A stretch of DNA of 64,000 bases from Bacteroidales bacterium (GCA_017437125.1 JAFSBV010000001.1:124001-188000); one strand, 5' to 3'; counted from the stretch's first letter, positions 8,699 to 19,466 are shown. Notes: a model not told the origin generated them from the sequence alone. Numbers and translations: made by a program.

Positions 8699-10096
8699 TT
8701 ATCTTCTTCCGCCTGATGATCCGCCGCTGCGGCTGTATCCGCCGCCACCGCCTCCGGTGCTGCTCCTGCTGTATCCGCCACCTCCGGTACTCATGCTTGA
8801 AGATCTTGACTGTGAAGAACTTGTACTTCTGTTATAAGATGACGAATTCCTTTCATAACCGGACTGTCTTGTCGCAGATGTCGCGTTTCTGTAGCCGGAA
8901 TCGTTCCTCTGTACCGCTCCGCTGACGGTTCCGCTTGTCGTAGCTGCTCCTGCAGGTCTGCGGTGATTTGACTGTACTCCTGATCCGGATACCGTTCCGG
9001 AAACACGGCTGCCCGCAGAGCCGGATGAACCGATGGTTGCCGCAGGACGCGATGTGCTTGCCGAACCAGCTCTGTTTATCGTTCCGGATGTCGGTCTCGT
9101 AACATTTCCTGAAGGCTTGCTTCCTGCTATCATGTTCTCTCTCACCGAAGGAGTTGTTCTTACCACTGTCGATCTTGAAGCTGCTGTTCCCTTGGTCGCT
9201 GTGCCCCTTGTCGCTGAAGTCGCTCTGTCAGGTGTTACGCGGGTAGGGGTGAGTCGTCCTGATGCATTCTGCACCCTTGATGTGGTGCTGCCCGATACCG
9301 TGCTGTTCCTGCTCACTGTGCTGCGGCTTCCTATGCCTCCTCTGAGTGATGAACCGCTGCCGAACACCCTGTCTGATCCTGTCTGGTGTCTTGATCCGTA
9401 CCATACTTCCCTGTCATGTCCAGGGCCGCCGATATGTCCAGGGCCGTGGTGATGATGATGATGTCCCCAATAAGGATCATACCATCCGTGGTGAGGGTGA
9501 TAATACCAAGGGTCGTACCATCCCCAGTATCCTCCGTAATAACCTCCGTAGTACCACGGGTCATACCATCCTCCGTACCAGCTTCCGTAATACCATGGAT
9601 CATGCCATCCCCAATATCCGGTGTAATACCAAGGGTCATACCATCCGTGGTATCTCCAAGGTGCGAAGTTCCATGAATACCAAGGCGAATAATGCCTGCT
9701 CCAGTACCATGAACTGCCGATGCTGTATGGGCCGTAATAATAACCGTAGTTGTTCTCCAGATCGTAACGCCAGTCGTACGGGTTTTCTCCTACAGTCACT
9801 ACAGTGCCTCCGAGCTGCTGGTCATATCTTATCATTGCAGACATGTCCTGAGGTATCATGACAGTGTCTTTCTTGTCTCCGAAAAGATATACAGCAGATG
9901 ACTTGGTCTTGTCTATAAGTGCCTGAGTTTCAGATCTGGACTCTTCTTTTTCGGTCTTTGTCCTGAACGCCGGAGTATTGCTGTATATGCCGTCCTGGAA
10001 CTGCTGTCCGTTGTCGGAAGAGGCATATCTGGCGGCCATTCCGCATGACGAGAGTATGAAGACTGCCGCAATAAGTAGCGCTGAACTCTTTTTCAT
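8699..10096 (-). CDS. Lipoprotein with Trp/Tyr-rich WYDPWYY repeats and Ser/Gly-rich tail
   Basis: No family recognised. The 465-residue product has a lipoprotein signal (MKKSSALLIAAVFILSSC). A short ordinary domain (about 20-110) is followed by a strongly aromatic region (about 115-215) with repeated units like GWYDPWYYGG, then a His run near 217-222, and a long Ser/Thr/Arg/Gly tail ending in GGGGGYSRSGG-type repeats. Composition suggests an extended, surface-exposed or matrix-like protein. The repeats make the gene prone to length variation. It is divergent from proS and probably co-transcribed with the OMPP1 gene. Confidence 0.75.
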   Translation of the reverse strand: MKKSSALLIAAVFILSSCGMAARYASSDNGQQFQDGIYSNTPAFRTKTEKEESRSETQALIDKTKSSAVYLFGDKKDTVMIPQDMSAMIRYDQQLGGTVVTVGENPYDWRYDLENNYGYYYGPYSIGSSWYWSRHYSPWYSWNFAPWRYHGWYDPWYYTGYWGWHDPWYYGSWYGGWYDPWYYGGYYGGYWGWYDPWYYHPHHGWYDPYWGHHHHHHGPGHIGGPGHDREVWYGSRHQTGSDRVFGSGSSLRGGIGSRSTVSRNSTVSGSTTSRVQNASGRLTPTRVTPDRATSATRGTATKGTAASRSTVVRTTPSVRENMIAGSKPSGNVTRPTSGTINRAGSASTSRPAATIGSSGSAGSRVSGTVSGSGVQSNHRRPAGAATTSGTVSGAVQRNDSGYRNATSATRQSGYERNSSSYNRSTSSSQSRSSSMSTGGGGYSRSSTGGGGGGYSRSGGSSGGRR

Positions 10097-10242
10097 AGTC
10101 TTTCTCCTTATTTATTTATAATTATTTCGTATCTTCGCAACCTGTTTTGTTATGCAATAACTGTACCTGTATTTTCAGGTCTTGCAGAGTTGCGCATTCA
10201 AATACAAGTATAGGGATAAAATCAATAAAAAGCAAAAATACA

Positions 10243-11724
10243 ATGGCAAAAGAGGTAACTAAGAGATCTGACAACTACTCGCAGTGGTATGACAATCTCG
10301 TTGTAAAGGCGGATCTGGCAGAGCGTTCAGCTGTCAGAGGATGTATGGTAATCAAGCCTTACGGATATGCGATCTGGGAAAAGATGCAGGATGTTCTGGA
10401 CAAGATGTTCAAGGAAACAGGTCATCAGAATGCATATTTCCCGCTCTTCATTCCTAAGTCCTTCCTCAGCCGTGAGGCTGAGCATGTGGAGGGATTTGCC
10501 AAGGAGTGTGCCGTGGTGACCCATCACAGGCTCATGGCCGATCCTGATGGCAACGGTGTGGTTGTCGATCCTTCAGCCAGACTCGAGGAGGAACTCATCG
10601 TTCGTCCTACTTCAGAAACAATCATCTGGAACACATACAAGAACTGGGTTACCTCATGGAGAGATCTTCCGATTCTCTGCAACCAGTGGGCGAACGTAGT
10701 CCGCTGGGAGATGCGTACACGTCTTTTCCTCCGTACTGCAGAGTTCCTTTGGCAGGAGGGCCATACAGCCCATGCGACACGTCAGGAGGCAGAAGAGGAG
10801 ACAATGAAGATGGTGAACGTATATGCGGATTTCGCACGCAATTACATGGGTGTGCCTGTAGTGGTCGGACACAAGAGTCCTAACGAGCGTTTTGCAGGTG
10901 CTCTTGATACCATGACCATCGAGGCTCTCATGCAGGACGGCAAGGCTCTTCAGGCAGGAACATCGCATTTCCTCGGACAGAACTTCGCAAAGGCGTTCGA
11001 TGTCCAGTTCACCAACAAGGAAGGCAAGCAGGAATATGTCTGGGCAACATCATGGGGTGTTTCAACACGTCTTATGGGTGCTCTCATCATGGCACACGGT
11101 GATGACAACGGACTCGTGCTTCCTCCGAAGCTTGCTCCTATCCAGGTCGTGATGGTTCCAATCACAGGCAAGGATGAGGCTGTGAACAATGCGATCCTTG
11201 ACAAGATGGATGCATTCAGGAAGGAACTCGAAGCAAAGGGCATCAGCGTCAAGATCGACAGCCGTGACACTCTCCGTCCGGGATTCAAGTTCGCTGAGTG
11301 GGAGCTTAAGGGTGTTCCGGTACGTCTTGCAATGGGTGGCCGTGACCTTGAGAACGGCACTGTTGAGCTTGCACGTCGTGATACATGCGAAAAGGCTTCA
11401 TATTCTCAGGAAGGTATTGCAGATGTAATCAGCAGCCTGCTTGACGACATTCAGGCCAATATCTATGCAAAGGCTCTCAAGTTCCGTGATGAAAGCATCC
11501 GCAAGGTTGACACATGGGAAGAGTTCAAGGAAGAGATCACCAAGGGTGGCTTCCTTCTCTGCCATTGGGACGGTACTCCTGAGACCGAGGAGAAGATCAA
11601 GGAAGAGACAAAGGCTACGATCCGCTGTATCCCTGTGGACAGCGCAGTATGCGTTGAGGAAGGCAAGTGCATTTACACCGGAAAGCCTTCAAGCCAGAGA
11701 GTTCTTTTCGCGATTTCATATTAA
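10243..11724 (+). CDS. proS: Prolyl-tRNA synthetase, archaeal/eukaryotic type
   Basis: Class II synthetase charging tRNA-Pro. The 493-residue product starts [20 protein letters not shown] and contains motif 2 ([23 protein letters not shown]), a C-terminal anticodon domain and the conserved terminal Tyr (LFAISY), all traits of the short type without the bacterial editing insert. The frame is open 96 nt upstream, but family alignment favours 10243. This type is common in Bacteroidota. Confidence 0.96.
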   Translation: MAKEVTKRSDNYSQWYDNLVVKADLAERSAVRGCMVIKPYGYAIWEKMQDVLDKMFKETGHQNAYFPLFIPKSFLSREAEHVEGFAKECAVVTHHRLMADPDGNGVVVDPSARLEEELIVRPTSETIIWNTYKNWVTSWRDLPILCNQWANVVRWEMRTRLFLRTAEFLWQEGHTAHATRQEAEEETMKMVNVYADFARNYMGVPVVVGHKSPNERFAGALDTMTIEALMQDGKALQAGTSHFLGQNFAKAFDVQFTNKEGKQEYVWATSWGVSTRLMGALIMAHGDDNGLVLPPKLAPIQVVMVPITGKDEAVNNAILDKMDAFRKELEAKGISVKIDSRDTLRPGFKFAEWELKGVPVRLAMGGRDLENGTVELARRDTCEKASYSQEGIADVISSLLDDIQANIYAKALKFRDESIRKVDTWEEFKEEITKGGFLLCHWDGTPETEEKIKEETKATIRCIPVDSAVCVEEGKCIYTGKPSSQRVLFAISY

Positions 11725-11734
11725 TCGAGCCATA

Positions 11735-12853
11735 ATGAGAATGAAGAAGTGTATTTTATTCTGGGGTGTAGCGGCTTTCTGCCTCGGACTGACTCCTGGC
11801 CTTTCAGCCCAGGAACTTACCGACGCACAGAAAGCTGCCGCTGAGGCTGCCAAGGCTGTGGCTCAGGCTCCTGAAGCGGAGCAGAAGGAAGAAAAGCCGA
11901 AGTATTGGGACGAGTCATTGAAGACCAATATCAAGTTCGGCCAGACCTCACTGACCAACTGGGCTGCCGGTGGTGACAATACCGTTACCCTTCAGGCATT
12001 CATTGACGGAAATTCCAACTATAAGAAGGACAATGTGTTCTGGAACAACCGCCTCCAGCTCGATTATGGATTTGTATATGCTTCCTCAAAGCCGATACTC
12101 CAGAAGAGCGATGACCGTATATATTTTGAGAGCAAGTTCGGATATAAGAACGCAAACATGAAGAACTTCTCCTTCTCGGCGAACTATGACTTCAGGTCGC
12201 AGTTTACGACAGGATATGACTATCTGACCCCTTCTGTTCCGACTGACAGATATCCGGAAGGTACAGGTCTCAATGATCTCGCCCACAAGGATCAGGTGAA
12301 TCTGTGGAAGGATGCGAGAAGGATGAAGTCCAATTTCCTGGCTCCTGCATATACCAACCTCGCACTTGGTATCGACCTGAAGCCTTGGAGCTGGCTTTCT
12401 CTCAATGTGGCTCCTCTTACAGGAGGTGTCGTAATCGTGAGAAATGCGGAACTCAGAAAGAATTACGGTATGCAGCTGAAGGATGAGTGGAAGGATGTAG
12501 CTGAGGGTGTGACCGTTCCTGATGACGGCAGCCAGTACAGGAGTGCAAGATTTGAGTTCGGTGCTCAGATAAAGGCTGATATCGCTGTAAAGGTAAATGA
12601 CGATTTCGCTTATACCTCACAGCTGGTACTGTTCTCCAATTATCTCGACCATCCTGAAAATCTCCGTGTGAACTGGGACAACAAATTTGACTGGAAACTT
12701 GCAAAATATTTCTCGCTCACCCTTACCACCAATATGATATATGATGATAAGGTCTTGATCTTCAGTGAGAAGGATGGCCTGACAAAGCAGAGAGTGCAGT
12801 TCAAGGAATCCCTGCTTTTCGGCTTTACATATACCATTGCCAGAAAAAGATAA
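11735..12853 (+). CDS. DUF3078 family secreted protein
   Basis: Exported protein of unknown function from the Bacteroidota DUF3078 family. The 372 residues begin with a signal peptide (MRMKKCILFWGVAAFCLG to SAQ), then an Ala/Glu-rich stretch. The family core follows: FGQTSLTNWAAGGDNT, WNNRLQLDYGF and later paired aromatic strands like an outer-membrane barrel. The start at 11735 is chosen because the signal peptide begins there, 10 nt after proS; the frame is open further upstream inside proS. Its stop overlaps the tilS start by one base. Confidence 0.85.
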   Translation: MRMKKCILFWGVAAFCLGLTPGLSAQELTDAQKAAAEAAKAVAQAPEAEQKEEKPKYWDESLKTNIKFGQTSLTNWAAGGDNTVTLQAFIDGNSNYKKDNVFWNNRLQLDYGFVYASSKPILQKSDDRIYFESKFGYKNANMKNFSFSANYDFRSQFTTGYDYLTPSVPTDRYPEGTGLNDLAHKDQVNLWKDARRMKSNFLAPAYTNLALGIDLKPWSWLSLNVAPLTGGVVIVRNAELRKNYGMQLKDEWKDVAEGVTVPDDGSQYRSARFEFGAQIKADIAVKVNDDFAYTSQLVLFSNYLDHPENLRVNWDNKFDWKLAKYFSLTLTTNMIYDDKVLIFSEKDGLTKQRVQFKESLLFGFTYTIARKR

Positions 12854-14271
12854 TGTATAGGACATTCTCAGATACGATGAAGGAAATGAGGGGGCTGATC
12901 AATGAATGGTCAGCCCCTGTTCTTCTTGCCGTCAGCGGAGGGATCGATTCGATGTGTATGGCGGAGCTCTTCGCATCACTTGAAGATCCAGTACCCTTCG
13001 CAGTCGCGCATTGCAACTTCAATCTTCGCGGTGAAGAAAGTGACGCGGATGAAGAACTTGTCCGCAGGTGGGCATCAGGGCATGGCGTGCAGATCCATGT
13101 AACCTCCTTTGATACGGTCTCATATGCCATGACACATGGGATAAGCATTGAAATGGCTGCCCGTGACCTGCGTTATTCATGGTTCGCCTCCCTATGCGCC
13201 CGATATGGCTACAAAGCCGTGGCTGTGGCACATAACGCCAATGACAATGCTGAGACACTGATGCTCAATCTTCTTCGCGGGGCGGGACTTCACGGTCTGT
13301 CCGGAATGTCCAAGGTGTCCGTGCTTCCGTGTGATCAGTCGGTCTTTCTGCTCCGTCCGCTTCTGGACTGCACAAGAAAGCAGATTGAAGGCCATATGTT
13401 CGCTCACAAGGCAGAATATCGTGAAGACAGCACCAACGCATCATCCGAATACAAGCGGAACAGGATCCGCAACGAGGTCTTTCCGATATTCGAGACGGTC
13501 AATCCTTCCTTTGTAAGGACGTTCAACCGGGAGATGCGATATTTCGCTGAAGCAGAGGAGATTGTCGATGACTGGTGCAGGTCTGCAGCTCCTTCAGTCA
13601 CAAGCCGTGACGGGGCTCGTCTTACCATAGCCATCCGTCCCCTCATGCAATACAGACATTGGAGGTACCTGCTGTATCATATTCTGGAACCATATGGTTT
13701 CGGATCGGCTGTGCTGGCTTCGCTTGAGGAACTTCTTGTTTCTTCCCGTACCGTCTCTGGAAAACGTTTCGAATCCCGTGAATATGTCCTGCTCACAGGC
13801 AGGGATGTCCTGGATGTGTTTCCTGCTTCAGACGAGGTGATGCAGAAGTTTCCGGCTCTCGGAACCGGGGATGCGGTAATGCCTGTCAGAGGAGCCGGAA
13901 CATATAATTTCAATGGCAGGAAATTCAAGGTCGAGGTTCTCGAAAGGACGGATGTGCCGTCTCTCAGACTGCCTGAGGGTGTTCTGATGATGGATGCCGG
14001 AAAGCTTCGCTTCCCGTTTGTCCTGCGTCGATGGAGGACAGGGGACTGGATGATTCCGTTCGGAATGCGCGGAAAGAAGAAGATAAGCGATTTCTTTGCT
14101 GACCGGAAATTTGATGCCGTACGGAAATCCGAAGCAGTCATGATTGTCGATACAATGAGTGACGGAATGGCGGAAGACCAGCATGTCGCCGGAGTCGCAT
14201 GCATAAGGATCGACAACATATACAGGATCACAGACGATACATCATCAATAATAAGGATAACGGAACTATAA
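12853..14271 (+). CDS. tilS: tRNA(Ile)-lysidine synthase TilS
   Basis: ATP-dependent enzyme that converts C34 of tRNA-Ile(CAU) to lysidine. The PP-loop is seen as LAVSGGIDSMCM near residues 25-36, with further family blocks HCNFNLRGEESDADE and NDNAETLMLNLLRGAGLHGL. The C-terminal substrate-binding domain includes LRRWRTGDWMIPFGMRGKKKISDFF. Length (472) is normal for the long form. The start overlaps the DUF3078 stop as TAATG, suggesting translational coupling. Confidence 0.96.
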   Translation: MYRTFSDTMKEMRGLINEWSAPVLLAVSGGIDSMCMAELFASLEDPVPFAVAHCNFNLRGEESDADEELVRRWASGHGVQIHVTSFDTVSYAMTHGISIEMAARDLRYSWFASLCARYGYKAVAVAHNANDNAETLMLNLLRGAGLHGLSGMSKVSVLPCDQSVFLLRPLLDCTRKQIEGHMFAHKAEYREDSTNASSEYKRNRIRNEVFPIFETVNPSFVRTFNREMRYFAEAEEIVDDWCRSAAPSVTSRDGARLTIAIRPLMQYRHWRYLLYHILEPYGFGSAVLASLEELLVSSRTVSGKRFESREYVLLTGRDVLDVFPASDEVMQKFPALGTGDAVMPVRGAGTYNFNGRKFKVEVLERTDVPSLRLPEGVLMMDAGKLRFPFVLRRWRTGDWMIPFGMRGKKKISDFFADRKFDAVRKSEAVMIVDTMSDGMAEDQHVAGVACIRIDNIYRITDDTSSIIRITEL

Positions 14272-14285
14272 TAACATACTATAAG

Positions 14286-16934
14286 ATGAAAAGACTTTTG
14301 ATCGTCATTCTTGCGGCAGCCTGTGTATTCAGCGGCTGCGCCAATCATTTCATAAGTGACAGCAGCTATCGTGAGACTGTGCTGAGTGATCTCGAGACCC
14401 GTTCTTCCGTCTTGGAGGCCGCCGGGGTGAACCTTGAAGCGATGGGACTGGAAACGGATGAATTGGAGGCAATGGAATTCCTGTATGCATATATGCCTCT
14501 CGGGGATATGGTGAATCATTCGCCGGAGTATTATCTCGAACATTACCGTCTCATGCAGAATGCTCTTGAAGAGATGCCATGGGGAAAGAATGTGCCGGAG
14601 CGTGAGATCAGACATTTCGTACTGCCGGTAAGAGTCAATAATGAAAGCCTTGATTCCTCACGTCGCGTGTTTCAGAAGGAACTGATGCCGAGAGTTAAGG
14701 GCATGTCCATGTATGATGCTGTCCTGGAGGTCAATCACTGGTGCCATGAAAAGGCTGTCTATATGCCTTCTGACCGTCGTACCAGCTCTCCACTTGCTAC
14801 TGTTAAGACCGCATACGGTCGTTGCGGAGAGGAATCGACTCTGCTTGTTGCAGCGCTTCGTTCGGTAGGAATCCCGGCGCGTCAGGTATATACGCCTCGT
14901 TGGGCGCATACCGACAGCAACCATGCCTGGGTTGAGGCCTGGGTGGACGGAGAATGGTGCTTCCTCGGTGCCTGCGAACCCGAGCCTGTGCTTGATCTCG
15001 GATGGTTCAACGCTCCTGCCAGCAGGGGAATGCTGATGCATACCAATGTGTTCGGAAGATATGACGGACCGGAGGAAATAGTGCGAGAGACTCCTAACTA
15101 TACGGAAATCAATGTGATAGAACATTATGCACCTGAGTCGGCTTCTGTTGAAGTTACAGTCGTGGGCAAGGATGGAAAGCCGGTAGAGGGAGCAAAAGTG
15201 GATTTCAAGATATATAATTATTCCGAGTTCAACAGCGTTGCATATAAACTCACTGATGCGCAGGGAAAGACTGCGCTTACGGCCGGTCTCGGCGATATGG
15301 TCGTATATGCGGCAAAGGACGGAAAATTCGGTTTTGCAAAGGTGACATACGGCAAGGACAAGGCCGTGTCCATAGTTCTTGAACATGAGGAGGGCTCGGC
15401 GATTCCACATATGGAGATGGAGGTCGTTCCTCCGGTGGAAAACGCTCAGCTGCCTGACGTGACAGCGGAACAGAGGGCTGAAAACACCCGCCGTATGGAA
15501 TATGAGGACTCTCTCAGAAATGCATATGTGGTGACATTCTTTGACCGCCAGAAGGCATTGGAATGGGCCGGATCCTTCAATCGTTTATGGCAGGATCAGG
15601 ATGAACGTCTGGCATCAGTACTGACGGCTTCAAGAGGAAATCATCAGGAGATCGCTTCTTTCATCAAGGAAGCTGCAGACAAGGACAGGTTCTCGTCTGC
15701 ATTGCTTCTGTTGGAATCATTGACTGAAAAGGATCTCAGGGATACACCGAAATATATTCTTGATGACCATCTTTATAACTCGCCTGTTGGAGAGTGCTCC
15801 GTTGATTATGTGCTTTGTCCTCGTGTGGATACGGAACTGCTGACCCCGTACAGAGGCTATCTGCAGAAGAATGTACCGCAGAGTCTTGTTGATTCTTTGC
15901 ATAGAGATCCCGCTCTGCTCGTGGCGTGGTGCAGGGAAAACCTTACTCTTCATGATGAAATGAGTCTCCAGTATGTGCAGCTGTCTCCGCAGCGGGTATG
16001 GGAGACCAGACTTGCCGACAAGGGATCAAGGAACATATTCTTCGTAGCAATGTGCCGCAGCTTCGAGGTTCCGGCATGGATGGATCCTGTCACCAGGGTG
16101 ATCAAATATATGAATCCGGATGACTACAAGGTCTATGATGTTGACTTTGATGCTCAGGAACAGGTTGTGGCTCCTCAGGGCAGGTTGCAGCTTACATATG
16201 ATGAGATCCCGCTTCTGGATGATCCTAAATACAAGACGCATTTCACGCTCTCGAAATATGTGAACGGTGGTTTCCAGCTGCTGAACTTCGACGGAACATG
16301 GGCATCGCTTTTCAAGAAGCCTCATGCGATGGATTGCGGATATTATATGCTTGTGAGTGGCTCGAGGATGTCTGGCGGAAATGTATTTTCCGATGTCGGG
16401 TTCTTTACGATAGAGGAAGGTAAGACTACGGTCTGCGAGCTTGTGATGCGTGATGTGAAAGATCAGCTCCGCGTCATCGGAAGCTTCGACTCAGAGATGA
16501 AATATGATTCTGTCATTGCGAGCGAGGTCGAAGACCGAGTCGAGAAATCCGTCCTTGAAACGACAGGCCGCGGATATTTTACCGTTGCATTGGTGGATTA
16601 CGGAACAGAACCAGTGAACCATGCATTTATGGATATATCTGCCGTGGCTTCTGAACTTGAGGCATGGGGAAGACCGATCCTTATAGTTTTTGCAACAGAA
16701 GACGATTACAGGAAATTCCGTGCTCAGGACTTCAGACTACCGTCAACAGTACATTTCGGAATCGATATCGACGGCAGGATGAGGAATATGATAGCAACGG
16801 AAATGAAACTGGACAAGGGAGGACGTCTGCCGCTCATTCTGATGGCAGATACATTCAACAGGGTGGTGTTCTTCTCTCAGGGATACAGCATCGGCCTTGG
16901 AGAAAGCCTTGTCAAGACTTCAAAGGCGCTATAG
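14286..16934 (+). CDS. Transglutaminase-like domain lipoprotein
   Basis: Large (882 residues) probable lipoprotein: the signal ends in FSGC with the lipidated Cys at 18. A transglutaminase-like domain spans roughly residues 110-235, with Cys180 in GRCGEES and His213 in DSNHAW; the third triad residue is probably in VDGEWCFLGACEPEP. A Big/Prealbumin-like domain follows (about 285-370, VTVVGKDGKPVEGAKV). The C-terminal 80 residues (RPILIVFATEDDYRKF, LPLILMADTFNRVVF) look thioredoxin-like but I see no CxxC. Substrate is unknown; peptide or glycopeptide breakdown is possible. The 3' end overlaps convergent cutC by 23 nt. Confidence 0.75.
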   Translation: MKRLLIVILAAACVFSGCANHFISDSSYRETVLSDLETRSSVLEAAGVNLEAMGLETDELEAMEFLYAYMPLGDMVNHSPEYYLEHYRLMQNALEEMPWGKNVPEREIRHFVLPVRVNNESLDSSRRVFQKELMPRVKGMSMYDAVLEVNHWCHEKAVYMPSDRRTSSPLATVKTAYGRCGEESTLLVAALRSVGIPARQVYTPRWAHTDSNHAWVEAWVDGEWCFLGACEPEPVLDLGWFNAPASRGMLMHTNVFGRYDGPEEIVRETPNYTEINVIEHYAPESASVEVTVVGKDGKPVEGAKVDFKIYNYSEFNSVAYKLTDAQGKTALTAGLGDMVVYAAKDGKFGFAKVTYGKDKAVSIVLEHEEGSAIPHMEMEVVPPVENAQLPDVTAEQRAENTRRMEYEDSLRNAYVVTFFDRQKALEWAGSFNRLWQDQDERLASVLTASRGNHQEIASFIKEAADKDRFSSALLLLESLTEKDLRDTPKYILDDHLYNSPVGECSVDYVLCPRVDTELLTPYRGYLQKNVPQSLVDSLHRDPALLVAWCRENLTLHDEMSLQYVQLSPQRVWETRLADKGSRNIFFVAMCRSFEVPAWMDPVTRVIKYMNPDDYKVYDVDFDAQEQVVAPQGRLQLTYDEIPLLDDPKYKTHFTLSKYVNGGFQLLNFDGTWASLFKKPHAMDCGYYMLVSGSRMSGGNVFSDVGFFTIEEGKTTVCELVMRDVKDQLRVIGSFDSEMKYDSVIASEVEDRVEKSVLETTGRGYFTVALVDYGTEPVNHAFMDISAVASELEAWGRPILIVFATEDDYRKFRAQDFRLPSTVHFGIDIDGRMRNMIATEMKLDKGGRLPLILMADTFNRVVFFSQGYSIGLGESLVKTSKAL

Positions 16935-17646
16935 TGGCCGCGACACGGCGTGCAGTGGTCTGCACGATACCGTAAGGGTCGGCTTCACTTCCCATTGTGA
17001 CTTCAGGGTTGCGGAAAAGCATCCCGCTTGCTACAGGCTCTCTGGCAGAGAAATGGAATTCTCTCGCGCCGGAGAGCCTTGCCAGTTCTTGTATGTTGCC
17101 TTCATTCACACCGCATCCGGGCATGATGATTATCCTTTCACCGGCTTCCTTGACCAGCTGGCTAAGGAGCGCGGCTCCTTCCATTGCCGTAGGGCGGCAG
17201 CCGGATGTCAGGATTCTTGCACATCCGAGGTCTATGATGTCTTCGAGAGCCAGCATAGGGTCGGCAGCGTGGTCAAAGGCTCTGTGGAATGTGACAGGAA
17301 GTCCTTCAGCCGCTTCCATCAGCATTGACATGGCTTTCTTATCTACATGTCCTTCTCTTGTGAGACAGCCGAACACAAGACCGTCTGCCCCAAGTTCCTT
17401 TGCCGTATGAATGTCATATGTCATTTCCTCCAGTTCCTCCGGGCTATAGAGGAAATCACCTCCTCGAGGTCTTATGATTACATTCAGGCCGATGCTTATG
17501 GACTCTCTCGCTTTCCGGATCATTCCAGAAGAAGGGGTGGTGCCTCCTTCCGGTATTCCGGAACAAAGCTCCACCCTGTCTGCTCCGCCTTCCTGGGCAG
17601 CAATACAGCTTGCCACAGAATTAGCGCATATTTCGAATCTGTACAT
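16912..17646 (-). CDS. cutC: CutC family protein
   Basis: TIM-barrel protein of the CutC family, historically linked to copper homeostasis though its activity is unclear. The 244-residue product has the family start FEICANSVASCIAAQEGGADRVELC, then GGTTPSSGMI, VIIRPRGGDF, the VTFHRAFD motif and ILTSGCRP. The start overlaps the sppA stop by one base (TAATG), so the two are probably coupled. The 3' end overlaps the convergent transglutaminase-like gene by 23 nt. Confidence 0.93.
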   Translation of the reverse strand: MYRFEICANSVASCIAAQEGGADRVELCSGIPEGGTTPSSGMIRKARESISIGLNVIIRPRGGDFLYSPEELEEMTYDIHTAKELGADGLVFGCLTREGHVDKKAMSMLMEAAEGLPVTFHRAFDHAADPMLALEDIIDLGCARILTSGCRPTAMEGAALLSQLVKEAGERIIIMPGCGVNEGNIQELARLSGAREFHFSAREPVASGMLFRNPEVTMGSEADPYGIVQTTARRVAATIAPLKS

Positions 17647-19418
17647 TATCTTACACTGATTTCATAAGGAAGTCTTGCATAGACCTTTCCGCTTTCAGAA
17701 GCGTCCCATCCCTTAAATGCGTTCTCGACGTTCTCGAGAGCAGTGCCCGCAAATACGTTTTCTCCGCCGCCGAATGATTCGATAAGCATGTCGATTGTAG
17801 TCATCGGCTTAGGGAACTCTGCGATCTGCACGTCACTGATTCCCTGTGCACCTATTGAGAGGACTGCATAAGCGATTGCATCTTCAATGGTTCCGATTTC
17901 ATCGACGAGTCCGATTCCAAGAGCGTCAGCTCCTGTCCATACTCTTCCCTGTGCGATTTCATCCACATCAGCCGCTGTCATGTCCCTGCCCTCTGCCACG
18001 AGTGAAGTGAACTCGTCATAGATGTTCTCTACGGAAGCCTGCATGTAATCGAGCTCGGCCTGGTCAAGAGGTCTCATCATTCCGTACATGTCCGCATGCC
18101 TGTTTGAGTTTACAGGGGTGATGTTTACGTGAATCTTGTTCTTGAGCGTACCGCTGATGTCAGGAATCATGCTGAATACACCGATAGATCCTGTAAGTGT
18201 AGTGGCATTAGAATATATCTTGTCACAGTTTGCGGAAATCCAGTATCCGCCAGATGCGGCATAGTCGCCGTATGATGCGATGACAGGAATGCCCTTGCCC
18301 TTTATGAGATCGAGCTCAGCCTTGATCTTCTCGGATGCGAGTACGCTTCCTCCCGGTGAGTTCACGCGGAGAACGACGGCCTTTACGGTAGAATCCTTCC
18401 TAACGTCTGAAATGATCTTTGCGAATCTGTCACCGGCAACCTGCTGCTTCTCGTTTCCGTCAACGATGTTACCTTCTGCATAGATGACGGCGATCTTGTT
18501 CTTTGACTTGAGGTTCACTGTTGACTTCAGCTTTGCATAATCAGGGAGCTGGATAGCCTTGATGTCTTCAAAACGGTCTGTAACATAAAGGTCGCAGAGC
18601 TTGTTTTCAAGTTCGTCGCGTGTGAGAAGCTCGTCAACGAGGCCGTTCGCGAGGAAATCCTCAGGGAAATTGAGCTTGAGGTCGTTCAGCATGGAGTTGA
18701 GATCAGCTGTGGAGATGCCGCGAGAAGCAGCGATCTCGTCAGCCCAGCTGGTCCACATGGATTCCACCATTACCTTGTTCTGCTCAAGGTTCTCAGGGCT
18801 TGATGAATTCCTGATATACATCTCGCCGGCTGATTTGTACTTGCCGTGTCTGATGAGCTGCACGTTCACTCCAAGCCTGTCAAGGATGTCCTTGAGGAAG
18901 ATCATCTGTGATGAAAGGCCGCTGAACATGTTCATGCCTCCATCATATGATGTCATGTATATCTTGTCGGATACGGATGCAAGATAGTAGCTGGCATTGT
19001 CAGGGTTCTCGATATATGAAACCACTGCCTTTCCGCTGTTCCTGAAGTTCTTCAAAGCCTTTCTGAACTCCTCGAGTTGAGCCGTACCTGCAACTGCACC
19101 GTCAGGCTTCATGTAAATGAACTTCACGGCAGGGTCGGTGGCAGCTGCATTTATGGCCTGGATCGCGCTATATATTCCAAGAGGTGTGACTGTCTGTCCG
19201 CCGGTAAGCGATGCGAACGGGTCAGCTTCCTGTGTCTGTTCCGCGAGTGCCATTGTTGACATGTTTATCTGAAGGATACCTTCACGTGGCATCACTGGCT
19301 GGGTGTCGCCGGCTGAAGCAAGAGCTCCGACCATGGCGATCATAAGGAACATGGCTGCAAAACCGAAAATGAAAAGGCCCGCAATGGTTGCAAGGGTCAT
19401 CTTTACAAAATCTTTCAT
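17646..19418 (-). CDS. sppA: Signal peptide peptidase SppA, 67K type
   Basis: Membrane-anchored serine protease that degrades cleaved signal peptides. The 590-residue protein has one N-terminal membrane helix (MKDFVKMTLATIAGLFIFGFA onward) and two tandem protease folds. The general-base Lys lies in the first half (HGKYKSAGEMYI) and the nucleophilic Ser in the second (GDYAASGGYWISANCDKI), the arrangement of the long SppA form. A TATCTTTG element lies about 50 nt upstream. Confidence 0.95.
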   Translation of the reverse strand: MKDFVKMTLATIAGLFIFGFAAMFLMIAMVGALASAGDTQPVMPREGILQINMSTMALAEQTQEADPFASLTGGQTVTPLGIYSAIQAINAAATDPAVKFIYMKPDGAVAGTAQLEEFRKALKNFRNSGKAVVSYIENPDNASYYLASVSDKIYMTSYDGGMNMFSGLSSQMIFLKDILDRLGVNVQLIRHGKYKSAGEMYIRNSSSPENLEQNKVMVESMWTSWADEIAASRGISTADLNSMLNDLKLNFPEDFLANGLVDELLTRDELENKLCDLYVTDRFEDIKAIQLPDYAKLKSTVNLKSKNKIAVIYAEGNIVDGNEKQQVAGDRFAKIISDVRKDSTVKAVVLRVNSPGGSVLASEKIKAELDLIKGKGIPVIASYGDYAASGGYWISANCDKIYSNATTLTGSIGVFSMIPDISGTLKNKIHVNITPVNSNRHADMYGMMRPLDQAELDYMQASVENIYDEFTSLVAEGRDMTAADVDEIAQGRVWTGADALGIGLVDEIGTIEDAIAYAVLSIGAQGISDVQIAEFPKPMTTIDMLIESFGGGENVFAGTALENVENAFKGWDASESGKVYARLPYEISVR

Positions 19419-19466
19419 ATGCTGATATTTTTAAAGTTCGTTGATATATAATAGACGCTCGATCAT

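Noticed and set aside
13677..14615. Minus-strand open frame of 312 codons
   Set aside because: Overlaps tilS and the transglutaminase-like gene in antisense and shows no family features.
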